Positions 1 through 7,137 of a stretch of DNA of 9,382 bases are shown piece by piece; position 1 is the stretch's first letter; the number at the start of each line of letters is the position of its first letter. A model generated the notes under the pieces. The model worked only from the letters and a program-made list of their open reading frames with translations. It was not told the DNA's origin and did not search any database. Origin of the DNA: Candidatus Margulisiibacteriota bacterium (GTDB lineage Bacteria; Margulisbacteria; Marinamargulisbacteria; DT-59); contig JABSQL010000359.1 in NCBI GenBank assembly GCA_013215865.1, positions 1 to 9,382 of the forward strand, in the 5' to 3' direction. The translations under genes were made by a program, and so were the position numbers.

Positions 1-1
1 A

Positions 2-175
2 TTGCTCATGTATCTCGGGAGCTTTATATTGGGATTATTGGCCCTCATTGCCAGTATGCCAACAGGTTTGAAGGCGTATGTTGTATTGGCCTTTATTTTG
101 GCCTTTATTTCATCTCTTATGGTGCTCATCAAGAAAAAACATGCCGTTATTTTTAACTTACTGGGTCTTCTCTAA
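2..175 (+). CDS. C-terminal end of a small hydrophobic membrane protein (partial, 5' end outside window)
   Basis: An open frame enters from the left edge and stops with TAA at 173-175, giving 57 visible residues. The stretch is strongly hydrophobic. One probable membrane helix lies at visible residues 1-18 and a second at about 25-43. A basic Lys-Lys-Lys-His turn follows, then a short hydrophobic tail. This pattern suits the end of an integral inner-membrane protein with a positively charged cytoplasmic loop. No family motif is visible, so no function is assigned. The gene converges on the receiver gene at 199-636 with only 23 bases between the stops, so it is probably unrelated to the signalling operons. 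The other forward frame here is less hydrophobic and Cys-rich and looks like a shadow. The call rests on hydrophobicity and frame openness only. Confidence 0.5.
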   Translation: MLMYLGSFILGLLALIASMPTGLKAYVVLAFILAFISSLMVLIKKKHAVIFNLLGLL

Positions 176-198
176 TTCTATTTCAAATAGGTACGCAC

Positions 199-636
199 TC
201 AATTTGGCAGCTTAACCAAACTAAACCAAAAATTCTCCAACTGTGTCACAACTTCCTTAAACTGGTGAAAATCCACAGGTTTTGTAATATAACAGTTGGC
301 ATGAGCACCATAGGCTTTGTAAATGTCATTTTCGCTACTAGATGTGGTTAACACACACACAGGAATACGTTTTAAGGAATCATCATTTTTAATATTTTCA
401 AGCACTTCTTGACCACTTACTTTGGGTAGATTGAGATCCAGTAAAATAAAATCAGGTACCGGTATATCCTCATATCCACTTTCATGATTCAGCATTGCCA
501 ATGCTTCTTCGCCATCTATTGCAACACTGATATTATTTAATATCTTGATATCTTTTAGCGCAGTCATTGTTAGAACCACGTCACCAGGATTATCTTCTAC
601 CAAAAGAATTTCTATTTTATTTGTAGTATCGGTCAT
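199..636 (-). CDS. Single-domain response regulator, Rcp1-like receiver
   Basis: A 145-residue protein made of one receiver (CheY-like) domain and no output domain. The acidic pair is Glu14-Asp15 in LLVEDNPGD, the phosphoacceptor is Asp67 in LLDLNLPK, the switch Thr is Thr97, and the conserved Lys is Lys119 followed by Pro120. The VEDNPGD start and the loop insert before the phosphorylated Asp are typical of the Rcp1 group, which accepts phosphate from phytochrome-type histidine kinases. The ATG at 634-636 is preceded by GGAGA at 646-650, nine bases away, which supports this start. The gene is last in a leftward operon, 33 bases after the membrane kinase at 670-2262. That kinase has the matching Cph1-like HisKA type and is the natural phosphodonor. 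With no output domain, the protein probably acts by binding a partner or as a phosphate shuttle. The target cannot be read from this window. Confidence 0.93.
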   Translation of the reverse strand: MTDTTNKIEILLVEDNPGDVVLTMTALKDIKILNNISVAIDGEEALAMLNHESGYEDIPVPDFILLDLNLPKVSGQEVLENIKNDDSLKRIPVCVLTTSSSENDIYKAYGAHANCYITKPVDFHQFKEVVTQLENFWFSLVKLPN

Positions 637-669
637 TTCTATATATCTCCAGAATTAATATTCATTCAC

Positions 670-2262
670 TTAAGACGGGATAGGAACCGTAAAATAAAAT
701 GTAGACCCTTTTCCTAACTCAGATTCTACCCATATTTTACCATCATTTTTCTCAACAATTTTTTTACATATAGAAAGGCCCAAGCCCGTTCCCTGAAATT
801 CTTGTTTACCGTTTAGCCTCTGGAACACCACAAATATTTTATCTAAATACTTTATATCCATTCCAATACCATTATCTGTTACTGAAAACTTGGCCTCATT
901 ATCCTTTTTCTCACAAGAAATATGGATGCGAGGTTCATTCTCTTTTTGAAATTTAATACCATTTGCAATCAGATTCTGGAATACCTGTGACATCAACTCG
1001 TTATCTGCAAGAATGGTGGGAAGTGAGTCTACGGTGATTTTTGCCTTTGACTCTTTGATGGGTATTTCTAAACTTTTTAGGGTTTCTTCTACAAGACTAT
1101 TGCTATCAATCTGTTTCTTAGCTTCACGATGAGACTCTACTTGAGAGAGTTTTAACAACCCATCAACAATAGCTTGCATTCGAAGCACCCCACTTTTCAT
1201 GTACCCAAAATATTCTTTATTTTTCTCATCAAAATGCACCCCCAGTTCTGCTTCTATCAGATTCGAAAAACTATAAATCATCCGAAGGGGCTCTTTCAAG
1301 TCATGGGAGGCAACAAATGCAAATTCTGACAACTCTTTATTACTTCTTGTAAGCTCTTTTGTCATTTTTTGCAGTTGTTCATTCTTATCTATCTCATTTT
1401 TATGGGTATCTATATAATCAAACACCAACCCAACAAAGGGGACCAAGTAGGCAATAATTTTCAAAAAATGCGCGATATTAAAATGGTTATCAAATAACTG
1501 ACTTGAACCCAATATCATATGCAGCTGCGTGGTTACATTTGGCAGAATACTCAGAACAAGGGCATAAGAAAAAGCAGACGGATATTTCTTATAAAACGGG
1601 ATATAAACCAATGGGGATAGCATAAAAATAAACAGAGGAATCACATCCCAAGGACGTGTAATAAAGGCGTTAGGAAACTGGGTTTGGGGAAGGGTTTGAG
1701 AGGTGGCACAGACATGAATAATGAAATAGGCAACCACCCCAAATAGCAGGCTCAATACGGGGATAAGCCATTTTTCTTTTTGTTGAAATGTTTCCTTTTT
1801 CTGAAAAAGAAAAAAACCAACCCCTACTAAACAAATAATCGCATTAAACATGCGGCAAATGGCCCATGTAAACGGAATTAAATTCGTATTATCTGCAACG
1901 GCATCAATTAATCTGTCTGCAGCAAGGGTATGAAAAGCATCCATACACCCTGCACAAAAAAGGGCAATAACGATGACAGGCGTTGCAACATCATTTTTAA
2001 TAACAAACCGAGAAAAAGCCAGTAAAACCGTTAAAATGGCAATTGTGAACGCGCTCCATTCTAAAATGGTGTGAATATAAGATCCCGAAAAACTATTGAA
2101 TGCGGCTTCTTTATCTAATGTGAGGGGTTGTGGTGTCACCCCAAAATCCACCCCAAAGAAATTCAATATTACAGGTAACACACAGATAGCAATCACCAAT
2201 AAGGAAACCATTTGGGGTAGTCTGGGTAATTCTTTTTGTGTGTCCATTATTGATTTCATCAT
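670..2262 (-). CDS. Multi-pass membrane sensor histidine kinase (MASE3-like sensor, Cph1-type kinase core)
   Basis: A 530-residue inner-membrane kinase. Residues about 16-285 contain seven or eight hydrophobic segments (near 16-37, 63-86, 92-110, 131-153, 164-184, 206-223, 229-250 and 265-285). Conserved-looking blocks are GCMDAFHTLA (105-114) and PFTWAICRMFNA (130-141), which resemble MASE3-type membrane sensor domains. That assignment is a recollection, not a profile match. A short coiled-coil linker (288-313) leads to HisKA with the phosphorylated His320 in ASHDLKEP. The ATPase domain follows, with N-box Asn430 and Asn434, Asp463-Asn-Gly-Ile-Gly and GTGLGLS (491-497), all intact. The start ATG overlaps the TGA of the upstream receiver gene as ATGA. 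No SD is seen before it, so translation is probably coupled; the second Met and Met6 are alternative starts. Likely partners are the two single-domain receivers in the same operon. The ligand is unknown; the buried sensor suggests a lipophilic, redox or membrane-state signal. Confidence 0.9.
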   Translation of the reverse strand: MMKSIMDTQKELPRLPQMVSLLVIAICVLPVILNFFGVDFGVTPQPLTLDKEAAFNSFSGSYIHTILEWSAFTIAILTVLLAFSRFVIKNDVATPVIVIALFCAGCMDAFHTLAADRLIDAVADNTNLIPFTWAICRMFNAIICLVGVGFFLFQKKETFQQKEKWLIPVLSLLFGVVAYFIIHVCATSQTLPQTQFPNAFITRPWDVIPLFIFMLSPLVYIPFYKKYPSAFSYALVLSILPNVTTQLHMILGSSQLFDNHFNIAHFLKIIAYLVPFVGLVFDYIDTHKNEIDKNEQLQKMTKELTRSNKELSEFAFVASHDLKEPLRMIYSFSNLIEAELGVHFDEKNKEYFGYMKSGVLRMQAIVDGLLKLSQVESHREAKKQIDSNSLVEETLKSLEIPIKESKAKITVDSLPTILADNELMSQVFQNLIANGIKFQKENEPRIHISCEKKDNEAKFSVTDNGIGMDIKYLDKIFVVFQRLNGKQEFQGTGLGLSICKKIVEKNDGKIWVESELGKGSTFYFTVPIPS

Positions 2263-2624
2263 ACTATATTGAACTTATTTTTCACAAAGGGTACCAATGA
2301 AGACAGAATATCATCCTTATTTAGAAATTCTTCAAAGGAAAATTGGCTTTGTAAATCTGCCAAGTTTGAAGGCTCAATACCCGACATAACAACAATATCT
2401 GTCAGAGGAAAAAAAGACCTCACATTTTCTAGGGTTTCTTCATTTCGATACCCACTGATATTGAGATCACAAAAGATCAGAGAGGGAGTATACTTGCTCA
2501 ATTCATCAGACAACTTGGTTTCAAAACTCACCTCAAGGTGGTTTTCAAGCGGCAATAACTGCTTTTTGAAAATAAGTTCTATAAAGTCGTCATCATCAAT
2601 GACTAATAGTTTTGTTTTACTCAA
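2259..2624 (-). CDS. Single-domain response regulator with TTG start
   Basis: A 121-residue stand-alone receiver. Counting from the TTG, the acidic pocket is in the run Asp10-Asp13 after LLVI, the phosphoacceptor is Asp53 in IFCDLNISG, the switch residue is Ser81 in VVMSG, and the conserved Lys is Lys103. Lys103 is followed by Asp instead of the usual Pro. The region after Asp53 (GYRNEETL) also departs from the common P-x-M-D-G loop. The start was chosen because TTG at 2622-2624 has an almost perfect SD (GAGGAGGT, five bases away) and falls directly before the first receiver strand. The in-frame ATG at 2780 would add 52 residues unlike a receiver and running through the intergenic region. This is the first gene of the leftward operon; its stop overlaps the kinase start by four bases. 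It could be a phosphate sink or a partner-binding switch. No output domain is present. Confidence 0.87.
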   Translation of the reverse strand: MSKTKLLVIDDDDFIELIFKKQLLPLENHLEVSFETKLSDELSKYTPSLIFCDLNISGYRNEETLENVRSFFPLTDIVVMSGIEPSNLADLQSQFSFEEFLNKDDILSSLVPFVKNKFNIV

Positions 2625-2628
2625 TCTG

Positions 2629-2636
2629 ACCTCCTC
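2629..2636 (-). promoter_or_regulatory. Strong Shine-Dalgarno site that fixes the TTG start of the receiver gene
   Basis: Read on the minus strand, GAGGAGGT lies here, and its AGGAGG core (2630-2635) is five bases before TTG at 2622-2624. It is the best SD match found in the window. It decides the start of the 121-residue receiver in favour of TTG over the upstream in-frame ATG codons. Confidence 0.85.
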
Positions 2637-2753
2637 ATCACTTTTAAGAGTACCATTTTTCTGAGTCAAAGAGAAAACACGGGTTGTTTCTTTACTTTCT
2701 ATATGTATCTTTTTATCATCAAAATAGGTTAATATATAAAATAGTTGCACAAT
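2637..2753. promoter_or_regulatory. Divergent intergenic region, probable promoters for both signalling operons
   Basis: This AT-rich stretch is the only non-coding gap between the leftward receiver-kinase-receiver operon and the rightward hybrid kinase-cheR-cheB operon, so both promoters probably lie here. Forward candidates are TTGTTT (2684-2689) with a 16-base spacer to TATCTT (2706-2711), and TTATCA (2713-2718) with a 16-base spacer to TATAAA (2735-2740). On the minus strand, TATAGA (2698-2703) could be a -10 box, but its -35 partner is poor. None of these is a strong sigma-70 match and no sigma-54 or sigma-28 consensus was seen. The region's role is inferred from gene orientation; the exact elements are uncertain. 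Confidence 0.5.
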
Positions 2754-2758
2754 GGAGG
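2754..2758 (+). promoter_or_regulatory. Shine-Dalgarno site of the hybrid kinase gene
   Basis: GGAGG ends five bases before ATG at 2764. An earlier in-frame ATG at 2752-2754 overlaps this site and has no SD of its own, so the start at 2764 is preferred. It also gives a cleaner N-terminus, with basic residues directly before the first membrane helix. Confidence 0.8.
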
Positions 2759-2763
2759 AAATC

Positions 2764-5700
2764 ATGAAGTTCAAACTCATTTATAAATTTTCTATTCTAT
2801 TTGCGGTTGTTTTATTATGTTCGGTGGTCATTGTTTATTCATCTATTGGTTCTCTAAATACATTGAGACAGGCCTCCAAGCTTATTGACTTGATATCCCA
2901 TAAACATGTTACCTTACTTGAAATTAGGCGTGCTGAAAAAGATTTTTTAATGAGAGGGACCCTGGATGAATCTTTCTTTAAAACAGGTCAAAACCATTAT
3001 TTAGATGCACATGCCAAATACATAGATGAACTTGATGATACATTACACTCTCTTTCCACCCATACACTCATAAAAGATGAAACGATTAAAAAGAATATCC
3101 ACAAAAGCATCTCTCTTTTAGATAAATACAAAGATCATTGGAAAAATATAATAGACCATATCACATTAAAAGGGTTTAAAGATTATGGAGAAATTGGACA
3201 ATTCAGAGAAGCGGCCCATGCACTAGAAAACACAAAAATTCCGATTAACAAAGAATTGGTACTCTTATTAAGAAAACATGAGAAAGATTTTTTACTCAGA
3301 AAAGACATTTCATATGCAAAAAAAGCAGAAAAAACGATAGCCCTTCTAGACAACAGCATTCGAAATACAGCGCTTTCCACTGCTCAACAACAACGGTTAC
3401 TATCCCATTTGTCAGAATATAGCAAATATTTTAACGATGTCGTGAGATTAGAAACAGAATTTGGACTCACCCATACTCAAGGGCTTCAAAAAGAGTTAAT
3501 CGATGCCAGCCGGAAAATCGAACCTGTTTTTGATCAAATTATTCACGCGCTTGAAGACTTTGAAGATACCACAATTAAAGAGGAAACCACAGCTCTATTC
3601 GAATTGTTTGTCCTCATGACTCTCGTGTGCCTTGGATTCATTATTTTTATCAACAAAAAAATCACCCAACAAGTAACGAGTATGGTTTCTGCTACAAAAG
3701 AAATGGCCGGAGGGACTCCTACAGAGAATATAGACGTGATTAGTAAAGATGAGCTGGGTGATTTGGCCATAGAATTTAATGTCATGGCTGAAAACTTTCG
3801 GAATGTTATTTCTAGCGCAAATCATGTAGCTACAGGTCAGTATGATATTGAGATTTCACCCAAGTCTGAGAAAGACGAATTGAATATTTCTCTTAAAAAA
3901 ATGGTTCAAATAATAAGTTCAAAAGAAAAAGAAGCCCGCCAATTTAAAACAGGATTAGATGAGGGGGCATTAGTGGGAATCACCAATCCGAAGGGGGAAA
4001 TTGTTTATGTAAATGATAAGTTTGTTGCAATTTCAGGCTTTACAAGAGAAGAATTAATGGGAAAAGATCATCGGATCGTCAATTCAGGACATCATCCTAA
4101 AGAATTTTTTAAACACCTCTGGCAAACTGTGTATAAGGGACAAACCTGGCGTGGAGAAGTAAAAAACAAATCAAAAAATGGAGATATCTATTGGGTGGAT
4201 GCAACCATTCTTCCTCTAATGGATGAGAATAATAAAATTGAGAAAATTATGGCTGTAAGATTTTTAATTACAGATAAAAAAATACAAGAAGAAAAAGCGA
4301 TTGAAGCAAATCGGAATTTAAGTGAAGAGAATTGGATCAAAGATGGTGTCTCTTCACTCAGTAAGGCCATGCTTGGCGAACTCACTGTCGAGAAATTGAG
4401 TCAAAATATCATAAACTGCATGGCGCCATATCTTGAGGCGAGTGTGGGTGCTATTTACCTAACTGACAATCAAGAAACACTGTACTTAGCTGGTGGATAT
4501 GCTTTGGGTAAAGATACGCGTAAAATAAAATCCGTGAGCTTTGGTGAGAGTTTGGTTGGCCAGGCTGCACTGGAGAAAAAATGCATATTGGTCACAGATA
4601 TTCCTTCTGATTATTTAAAAATTAGTTCTGCCACCGGGGAAACCACCCCCAAAAATGTCTTACTCCTTCCTGTCTTGCACGAAAATACCATAAAAGGTGT
4701 TATCGAATTGGGTACCCATCAATCCTTTAATGATATACACAAACAATTATTGGAAATAGTTTCCCCAAATATAGCCATTGCAATCGTCTCTGCAGAGTCA
4801 CGTCAGGAAACGAAAGTGCTACTACAAAAAACTCAAGATCAATCTGAGGAGCTCCAGACCCAGTCTGAAGAACTTCAATCCACTAATGAAGAGCTTGAAG
4901 AAAAGGCCAAATTTTTACAAGAAAATGAAGATCGCTTAAAAACTCAAAGTGAAGAGCTCCAAGCTACAAATGAAGAACTTGAAGAAAAAACAGAAACACT
5001 TGAAACCAATGCCACCCTAATAGAAAAAAGTAAGCAGGAAGTAGAAGAGAAAGCCCGTCAATTATCTCTTTCTAGTAAATATAAGTCTGAATTTCTCTCG
5101 AATATGTCTCATGAATTACGTACACCTTTGAATAGTTTGCTCATCCTTTCTAAACTCTTATCTGACAATCAAAACCAGCATTTGAGTGACAAAGAGGTAA
5201 CCTACGCAACCACTATTCATGAGTCTGGAAATGAGCTATTAAACCTCATCAATGATATTTTAGACTTGGCCAAAGTAGAATCTGGCAAATTACATTTGGA
5301 TCCCATTGATGTATCTGTTTTAGAACTAAAAGAATATTTTGTCGGAAATTTCAAAGAAATGGCCCTTAATAAAGAAATTACGTTTAATGTTACCCTGTCA
5401 AAAGACACTCCAGAATCTATTTATACTGATGATACCCGGCTCAAACAAATCATCAAAAACTTACTATCTAACGCCTTTAAATTTGCACCCAAAGGCACCG
5501 TTATCCTCAACATTTCTTTGGCCTCGCCAAAGACTCCATTCAAAAGTGACACCCTAAAATCAAGTGAAAAAGTCATTTCATTCTCCGTTACAGACAATGG
5601 TGTTGATATCCCTAAAGAAAAACAAGACAGTATTTTTGAAGCATTTCAACAAGCGGACGGTAGTACCAGTCGAAAATTTGGCGGCACTGGCTTGGGTTTA

Positions 5701-7137
5701 TCAATTGTACGTGAACTCATTGTACTTCTTGGTGGAGAAATCAATTTAGAGAGTAAAGAAGGCGAGGGAAGCTGCTTTTCGATTCACCTACCCGTAACGT
5801 ATCAGAAAAAGGATACGCCAACGTCTGATGTATCTCCCCAAACTCTTTCCACTCAACCCAGCGAAAGCAAGGAAGAACCCTTTCAAGATATTAAATCGAG
5901 TACCATTGAAGATATGAATGAAAATGCCCTAAATGACGATCGTGACAATATTTCTCCAAATGATAGGACCCTTCTTATTATTGAAGATGATGTTCGCTTT
6001 GCGAATATCTTGCTAGATATGGGCCGTAATAAAGGGTTCAAGGTGATTGTGGCCACCCGAGGTGATACGGGCATATCAATGGCCAAAGAATACCTCCCAG
6101 ATGCTATAACATTGGATTTACAACTGCCTATTTTTGATGGCTGGACTGTTCTTGATCGTCTCAAGCAAGATTTAAGTACCCGCCACATACCCGTGCATAT
6201 TCTTTCTGTGATGCATGAAAAATCGCGGGGCATACAAAAAGGGGCTTTTGCATATTTGGAAAAACCACTTCAAAAAGAAGGGGTAGATGCCGTACTAAAT
6301 CATATTACACAGTTTTTGGACACCAAAGAAAAGAATATTTTAGTGGTCCAGTCAGACGCTGCACAAGTAAAAGAAATCAAAACCATTATCTCAGACAAAG
6401 GGGTCGATCTTACTGTGGCCAAAAAAGGGAAAGATGCTTTGGAATACATCAAAAAACAGTCTTTCAATTGTGTTGTAATTGATTTTAATTTAAGTGACAT
6501 GCCAGGGGTCGAACTTGTCAAGCTAATCAAGGCCCAAAAAGGAGAGGTCACACCCATTATTATGTATGCCTCTAGTAAAGTTAAAAAAAGTGACCTTGAA
6601 GCGGTCCATCAATTTTCAGAAACAACCCCCATTAAAGATGTTTACTCCACAGATCACCTATTAGATGAAACATCTTTATTTTTACATCAGGTAGAGTCCA
6701 ATCTCGCACCAAATAAACAAAAAATACTAAAGCAACTCCATCAAAATGATGCCGTCTTTAAAGGAAAAAAAGTGTTGGTTGTAGATGATGATGCGCGTAA
6801 TATTTTTGCCTTAAAAAGTGCGCTAGAGAATGAAGACATTATATTTTTAGAAGCAGATAATGGACGCACAGGTGTTGAGATGATTAAACAGAACCCAGAT
6901 ATTTCTTTTGTATTAATGGATATCATGATGCCGGAAATGGATGGGTATGAAGCAATGAAACAAATACGACGTCTAGATGAGTTCAAATCCCTTCCCATTG
7001 TCGCCCTCACTGCAAAAGCCATGAAAGGGGACCGTAACAAATGTATTGAAGCCGGTGCTTCAGATTATATATCCAAGCCAGTGGATATTCCCAAATTAAA
7101 ATCTCTCATGAAGGTGTGGATGTATGATCGAAAATGA
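2764..7137 (+). CDS. Hybrid sensor histidine kinase: HBM-like sensor, HAMP, PAS, GAF, HisKA, HATPase and three receivers
   Basis: A 1457-residue inner-membrane hybrid kinase. Membrane helix 1 (about 8-27) and helix 2 (280-297) flank a helical periplasmic domain. That domain has two copies of an EKDFL-x-R motif, at Glu58 and Glu173, 115 residues apart, as in helical bimodular (HBM) sensors, which in known chemoreceptors bind small organic acids. HAMP (about 298-351), PAS (about 395-505), GAF (about 525-680) and an 11-heptad coiled coil (691-767) follow. HisKA carries His783 in MSHELRTP. The ATPase domain has Asn899 and Asn903 and an intact GGTGLGLS, but its DxGxG box reads DNGVD, with Asp948 in place of Gly. 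Receiver 1 is complete (Glu1074, Asp1075, Asp1118, Ser1148, Lys1167). Receiver 2 (about 1191-1310) keeps Asp1240 but has Gln-Ser-Asp at the acidic pocket and no Lys. Receiver 3 is complete (Asp1341, Asp1342, Asp1386, Thr1416, Lys1438). No HPt domain is present. It is first in a rightward operon, and its end overlaps cheR by 14 bases. Confidence 0.94.
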   Translation: MKFKLIYKFSILFAVVLLCSVVIVYSSIGSLNTLRQASKLIDLISHKHVTLLEIRRAEKDFLMRGTLDESFFKTGQNHYLDAHAKYIDELDDTLHSLSTHTLIKDETIKKNIHKSISLLDKYKDHWKNIIDHITLKGFKDYGEIGQFREAAHALENTKIPINKELVLLLRKHEKDFLLRKDISYAKKAEKTIALLDNSIRNTALSTAQQQRLLSHLSEYSKYFNDVVRLETEFGLTHTQGLQKELIDASRKIEPVFDQIIHALEDFEDTTIKEETTALFELFVLMTLVCLGFIIFINKKITQQVTSMVSATKEMAGGTPTENIDVISKDELGDLAIEFNVMAENFRNVISSANHVATGQYDIEISPKSEKDELNISLKKMVQIISSKEKEARQFKTGLDEGALVGITNPKGEIVYVNDKFVAISGFTREELMGKDHRIVNSGHHPKEFFKHLWQTVYKGQTWRGEVKNKSKNGDIYWVDATILPLMDENNKIEKIMAVRFLITDKKIQEEKAIEANRNLSEENWIKDGVSSLSKAMLGELTVEKLSQNIINCMAPYLEASVGAIYLTDNQETLYLAGGYALGKDTRKIKSVSFGESLVGQAALEKKCILVTDIPSDYLKISSATGETTPKNVLLLPVLHENTIKGVIELGTHQSFNDIHKQLLEIVSPNIAIAIVSAESRQETKVLLQKTQDQSEELQTQSEELQSTNEELEEKAKFLQENEDRLKTQSEELQATNEELEEKTETLETNATLIEKSKQEVEEKARQLSLSSKYKSEFLSNMSHELRTPLNSLLILSKLLSDNQNQHLSDKEVTYATTIHESGNELLNLINDILDLAKVESGKLHLDPIDVSVLELKEYFVGNFKEMALNKEITFNVTLSKDTPESIYTDDTRLKQIIKNLLSNAFKFAPKGTVILNISLASPKTPFKSDTLKSSEKVISFSVTDNGVDIPKEKQDSIFEAFQQADGSTSRKFGGTGLGLSIVRELIVLLGGEINLESKEGEGSCFSIHLPVTYQKKDTPTSDVSPQTLSTQPSESKEEPFQDIKSSTIEDMNENALNDDRDNISPNDRTLLIIEDDVRFANILLDMGRNKGFKVIVATRGDTGISMAKEYLPDAITLDLQLPIFDGWTVLDRLKQDLSTRHIPVHILSVMHEKSRGIQKGAFAYLEKPLQKEGVDAVLNHITQFLDTKEKNILVVQSDAAQVKEIKTIISDKGVDLTVAKKGKDALEYIKKQSFNCVVIDFNLSDMPGVELVKLIKAQKGEVTPIIMYASSKVKKSDLEAVHQFSETTPIKDVYSTDHLLDETSLFLHQVESNLAPNKQKILKQLHQNDAVFKGKKVLVVDDDARNIFALKSALENEDIIFLEADNGRTGVEMIKQNPDISFVLMDIMMPEMDGYEAMKQIRRLDEFKSLPIVALTAKAMKGDRNKCIEAGASDYISKPVDIPKLKSLMKVWMYDRK
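4855..5001 (+). repeat. Imperfect internal repeat encoding a Glu/Gln-rich heptad coiled coil
   Basis: Within the hybrid kinase, residues 698-718 (4855-4917) and 726-746 (4939-5001) are near-copies with a period of 28 residues (84 bases, four heptads). Both contain TQSEELQ, then TNEELEEK. They sit inside a longer run of 11 heptads (about 4834-5064) with Leu, Ile or Val at every seventh position, joining the GAF domain to HisKA. Synonymous codons differ between the copies, for example CAG TCT against CAA AGT, so the duplication is old and held at the protein level. It is probably a dimeric signalling helix. Similar Glu/Gln-rich linkers occur in related hybrid kinases. Confidence 0.8.

Noticed and set aside
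178..190. CTATTTCAAATAG inverted repeat between the convergent genes, considered as a terminator
   Set aside because: The centre is a single base, so only a three-pair stem with a seven-base loop could form. There is no GC-rich stem and no T tract.
2269..2664. A 131-codon open frame on the plus strand antisense to the TTG-start receiver gene
   Set aside because: The translation is Ser-rich with no domain pattern, while the opposite strand encodes a receiver with all key residues. It is a shadow of that gene.
2752..2763. Earlier ATG start for the hybrid kinase, adding four residues
   Set aside because: This ATG overlaps the GGAGG that serves the ATG at 2764 and has no SD of its own.
2625..2780. 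N-terminal extension of the receiver gene up to an ATG at 2780
   Set aside because: No SD precedes it, the added 52 residues do not resemble a receiver, it would overlap the hybrid kinase start, and a near-perfect SD sits before the internal TTG.
6741..7040. Antisense open frames opposite the hybrid kinase, such as this 99-codon one
   Set aside because: They show no SD or family motif and lie opposite well-conserved receiver and kinase motifs, so they are codon-bias shadows.
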